Assembly: GCA_964476835.1 (NCBI GenBank)
Contig: CAYZCE010000008.1
Coordinates: 1-64,000, forward strand
Origin: PALSA-926 sp964476835
Lineage (GTDB): Bacteria; Pseudomonadota; Alphaproteobacteria; Micavibrionales; UBA2020
Direction: 5' to 3'
Length of the DNA: 64,000 bases
Below, one piece after another: positions 63,163-64,000 of the stretch (positions are counted from its first letter, which is position 1; each line of letters opens with the position of its first letter). Below the pieces are notes generated by a model. The model did not search any database. It was not told the origin of the DNA and was given only the letters and a program-made list of their open reading frames with translations. The position numbers and the translations under genes are program-made.

Positions 63163-63975
63163 ATGCACGCTTCATACCTTGACTTGATCCTCCTCCTTCT
63201 CGCCGTCGGCTGCGTCGGCGGGTTTTTGTCGGGGCTGCTGGGCGTCGGCGGGGGCATCATCTTCGTGCCGGCGCTTTATTTTTGCCTGCAGCAGGCCGGC
63301 GTCGGCGCGGAATATGCCATGCACGTCTCGATCGCGACGTCGCTGGCGGTCGTGCTGGTCACCGCGGCATCCTCGGCCTTCTGGCACCACAAGAAAGGCT
63401 CGGTCGATTTCTCCATCCTTAAAAGCTGGGGGCCTTATGCCGTGATCGGCGTCGCGACGGGCACGTGGTTTGCGGCCGGGGTCGGCGGGCATTTCCTCAA
63501 GCAGTTCTTTGCCGGCATGACGCTGCTGACCGCCGCTTACATGGCTTTCTCGCATGAGCCGGTGGAAGGCGGGCATCACCGCATGCCCCTCTGGGTGCAG
63601 CGCGGACTGGCAATCGTGATCGGCGCGATCGCGGCGCTGATCGGCGTCGGCGGCGCGATGATGAATATCCCGCTGATGGCCTATAACGGCGTGCCGATGC
63701 GCAAATCGGTCGGCACCGGCGGCGTGCTGGGCTTTGTCATCTCTCTTCCTGCCATCATCGGCTATATCCTCTCGGGCCTGCCGCATCAGGCCGAGCTGCC
63801 GCCGGGATCGTTCGGCTATGTCAACGGGCTGGCCGTGGCGGTCATCATCCCGGTATCGCTGATCCTGTCGCCGATCGGCGTGCATGTCAGCCACACGATG
63901 CCGCGCGAGCGGTTGCGGCGCATCTTCGCCGTTGTCCTCGTCCTTGTCTCAATCCGCATGTTCATGACGCTCTGA
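63163..63975 (+). CDS. TauE/SafE family sulfite/sulfonate exporter-like permease
   Basis: A 270-residue inner-membrane protein with about eight spans and the family signature GGFLSGLLGVGGGIIFVPAL near residues 19-38, repeated in the second half as AALIGVGGAMMNIPLMAYNG. TauE/SafE proteins move sulfite, sulfonates or related organic anions. The stop TGA shares its last base with the ATG of the next gene, so they form an operon. Confidence 0.92.
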   Translation: MHASYLDLILLLLAVGCVGGFLSGLLGVGGGIIFVPALYFCLQQAGVGAEYAMHVSIATSLAVVLVTAASSAFWHHKKGSVDFSILKSWGPYAVIGVATGTWFAAGVGGHFLKQFFAGMTLLTAAYMAFSHEPVEGGHHRMPLWVQRGLAIVIGAIAALIGVGGAMMNIPLMAYNGVPMRKSVGTGGVLGFVISLPAIIGYILSGLPHQAELPPGSFGYVNGLAVAVIIPVSLILSPIGVHVSHTMPRERLRRIFAVVLVLVSIRMFMTL

Positions 63976-64000
63976 TGGAAAAAAACAAATCTGTTGCGCT
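63975..64000 (+). CDS. Start of an unidentified gene (cut by window edge)
   Basis: Only eight complete codons (MEKNKSVA) remain. The ATG overlaps the stop of the TauE/SafE-like gene, which suggests translational coupling. In some alphaproteobacteria this permease is followed by a TIGR02186-type membrane protein; that is recollection and cannot be tested here. Confidence 0.5.

Overview
The window looks like one stretch of an alphaproteobacterial chromosome. It has high GC, no insertion sequences, prophage or CRISPR arrays, and gene density typical of a chromosome. The evidence for the class is the GapR/DUF2312 nucleoid protein, the RNase D-like/kdsD/lptCAB arrangement, the fliL-fliM-DUF6468-MotE and flgF-flgG-flgA-flgH flagellar blocks, the lipid A genes waaA-lpxK-lpxL type, and a one-piece gcvP. 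The genus cannot be fixed from sequence alone. A motile Gram-negative with surface autotransporters and many Sel1/ankyrin proteins, such as Rhodospirillales or Micavibrio-like lineages, would fit, but that is inference.

Layout. 1-6 kb: malic enzyme start, tRNA-Leu(GAG), lipB, an L,D-transpeptidase, gapR, a Sel1-repeat protein, an HD-type phosphodiesterase-like protein and an OsmC protein. 6-17 kb: Kup potassium uptake, tRNA-Val, the rpoN-hpf pair, a VanX-like dipeptidase, mnmC, a fructosamine-kinase-like protein and a TetR/acyl-CoA ligase divergent pair. 17-28 kb: an AI-2E-type permease, then a tightly packed run gcvT-gcvH-gcvP-tkt-GNAT-gap-OYE, facing a receiver/degenerate-GGDEF protein. 28-36 kb: tRNA-Leu(CAG) and an accessory-looking surface locus of two autotransporters with a CoA-ligase-like gene between them. 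36-42.5 kb: an RNase D-like gene, three ankyrin genes and the KDO/LPS transport genes kdsD-lptC-lptA-lptB. 42.5-49 kb: two divergent flagellar operons with a sigma-54-type promoter upstream of flgF. 49-64 kb: a tandem pair of acyl-CoA ligases, waaA-lpxK-lpxL-like, radA-cvpA-small membrane protein-SDR-CDF, aroA, a CbbX/SpoVK-like AAA+ protein and a TauE/SafE permease.

Functional links. The envelope is the main theme: Kdo isomerase, Lpt bridge, lipid A kinase, Kdo transferase and late acyltransferase are all here, with L,D-transpeptidase, VanX-like peptidase and autotransporters. The sigma-54 gene lies on the same window as the flagellar promoter that it could read. The C1/central carbon run couples the glycine cleavage system to transketolase and GAPDH. 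The most unusual region is 36.9-39.3 kb: three ankyrin genes sit between the RNase D-like gene and kdsD, and two of them end in the same 11-residue basic tail, encoded by a perfect 36-bp repeat. A second candidate is the adenylate-forming enzyme whose start overlaps the stop of the large autotransporter. A third is the AAA+ protein with an ankyrin-like N-terminus at 61.5 kb.
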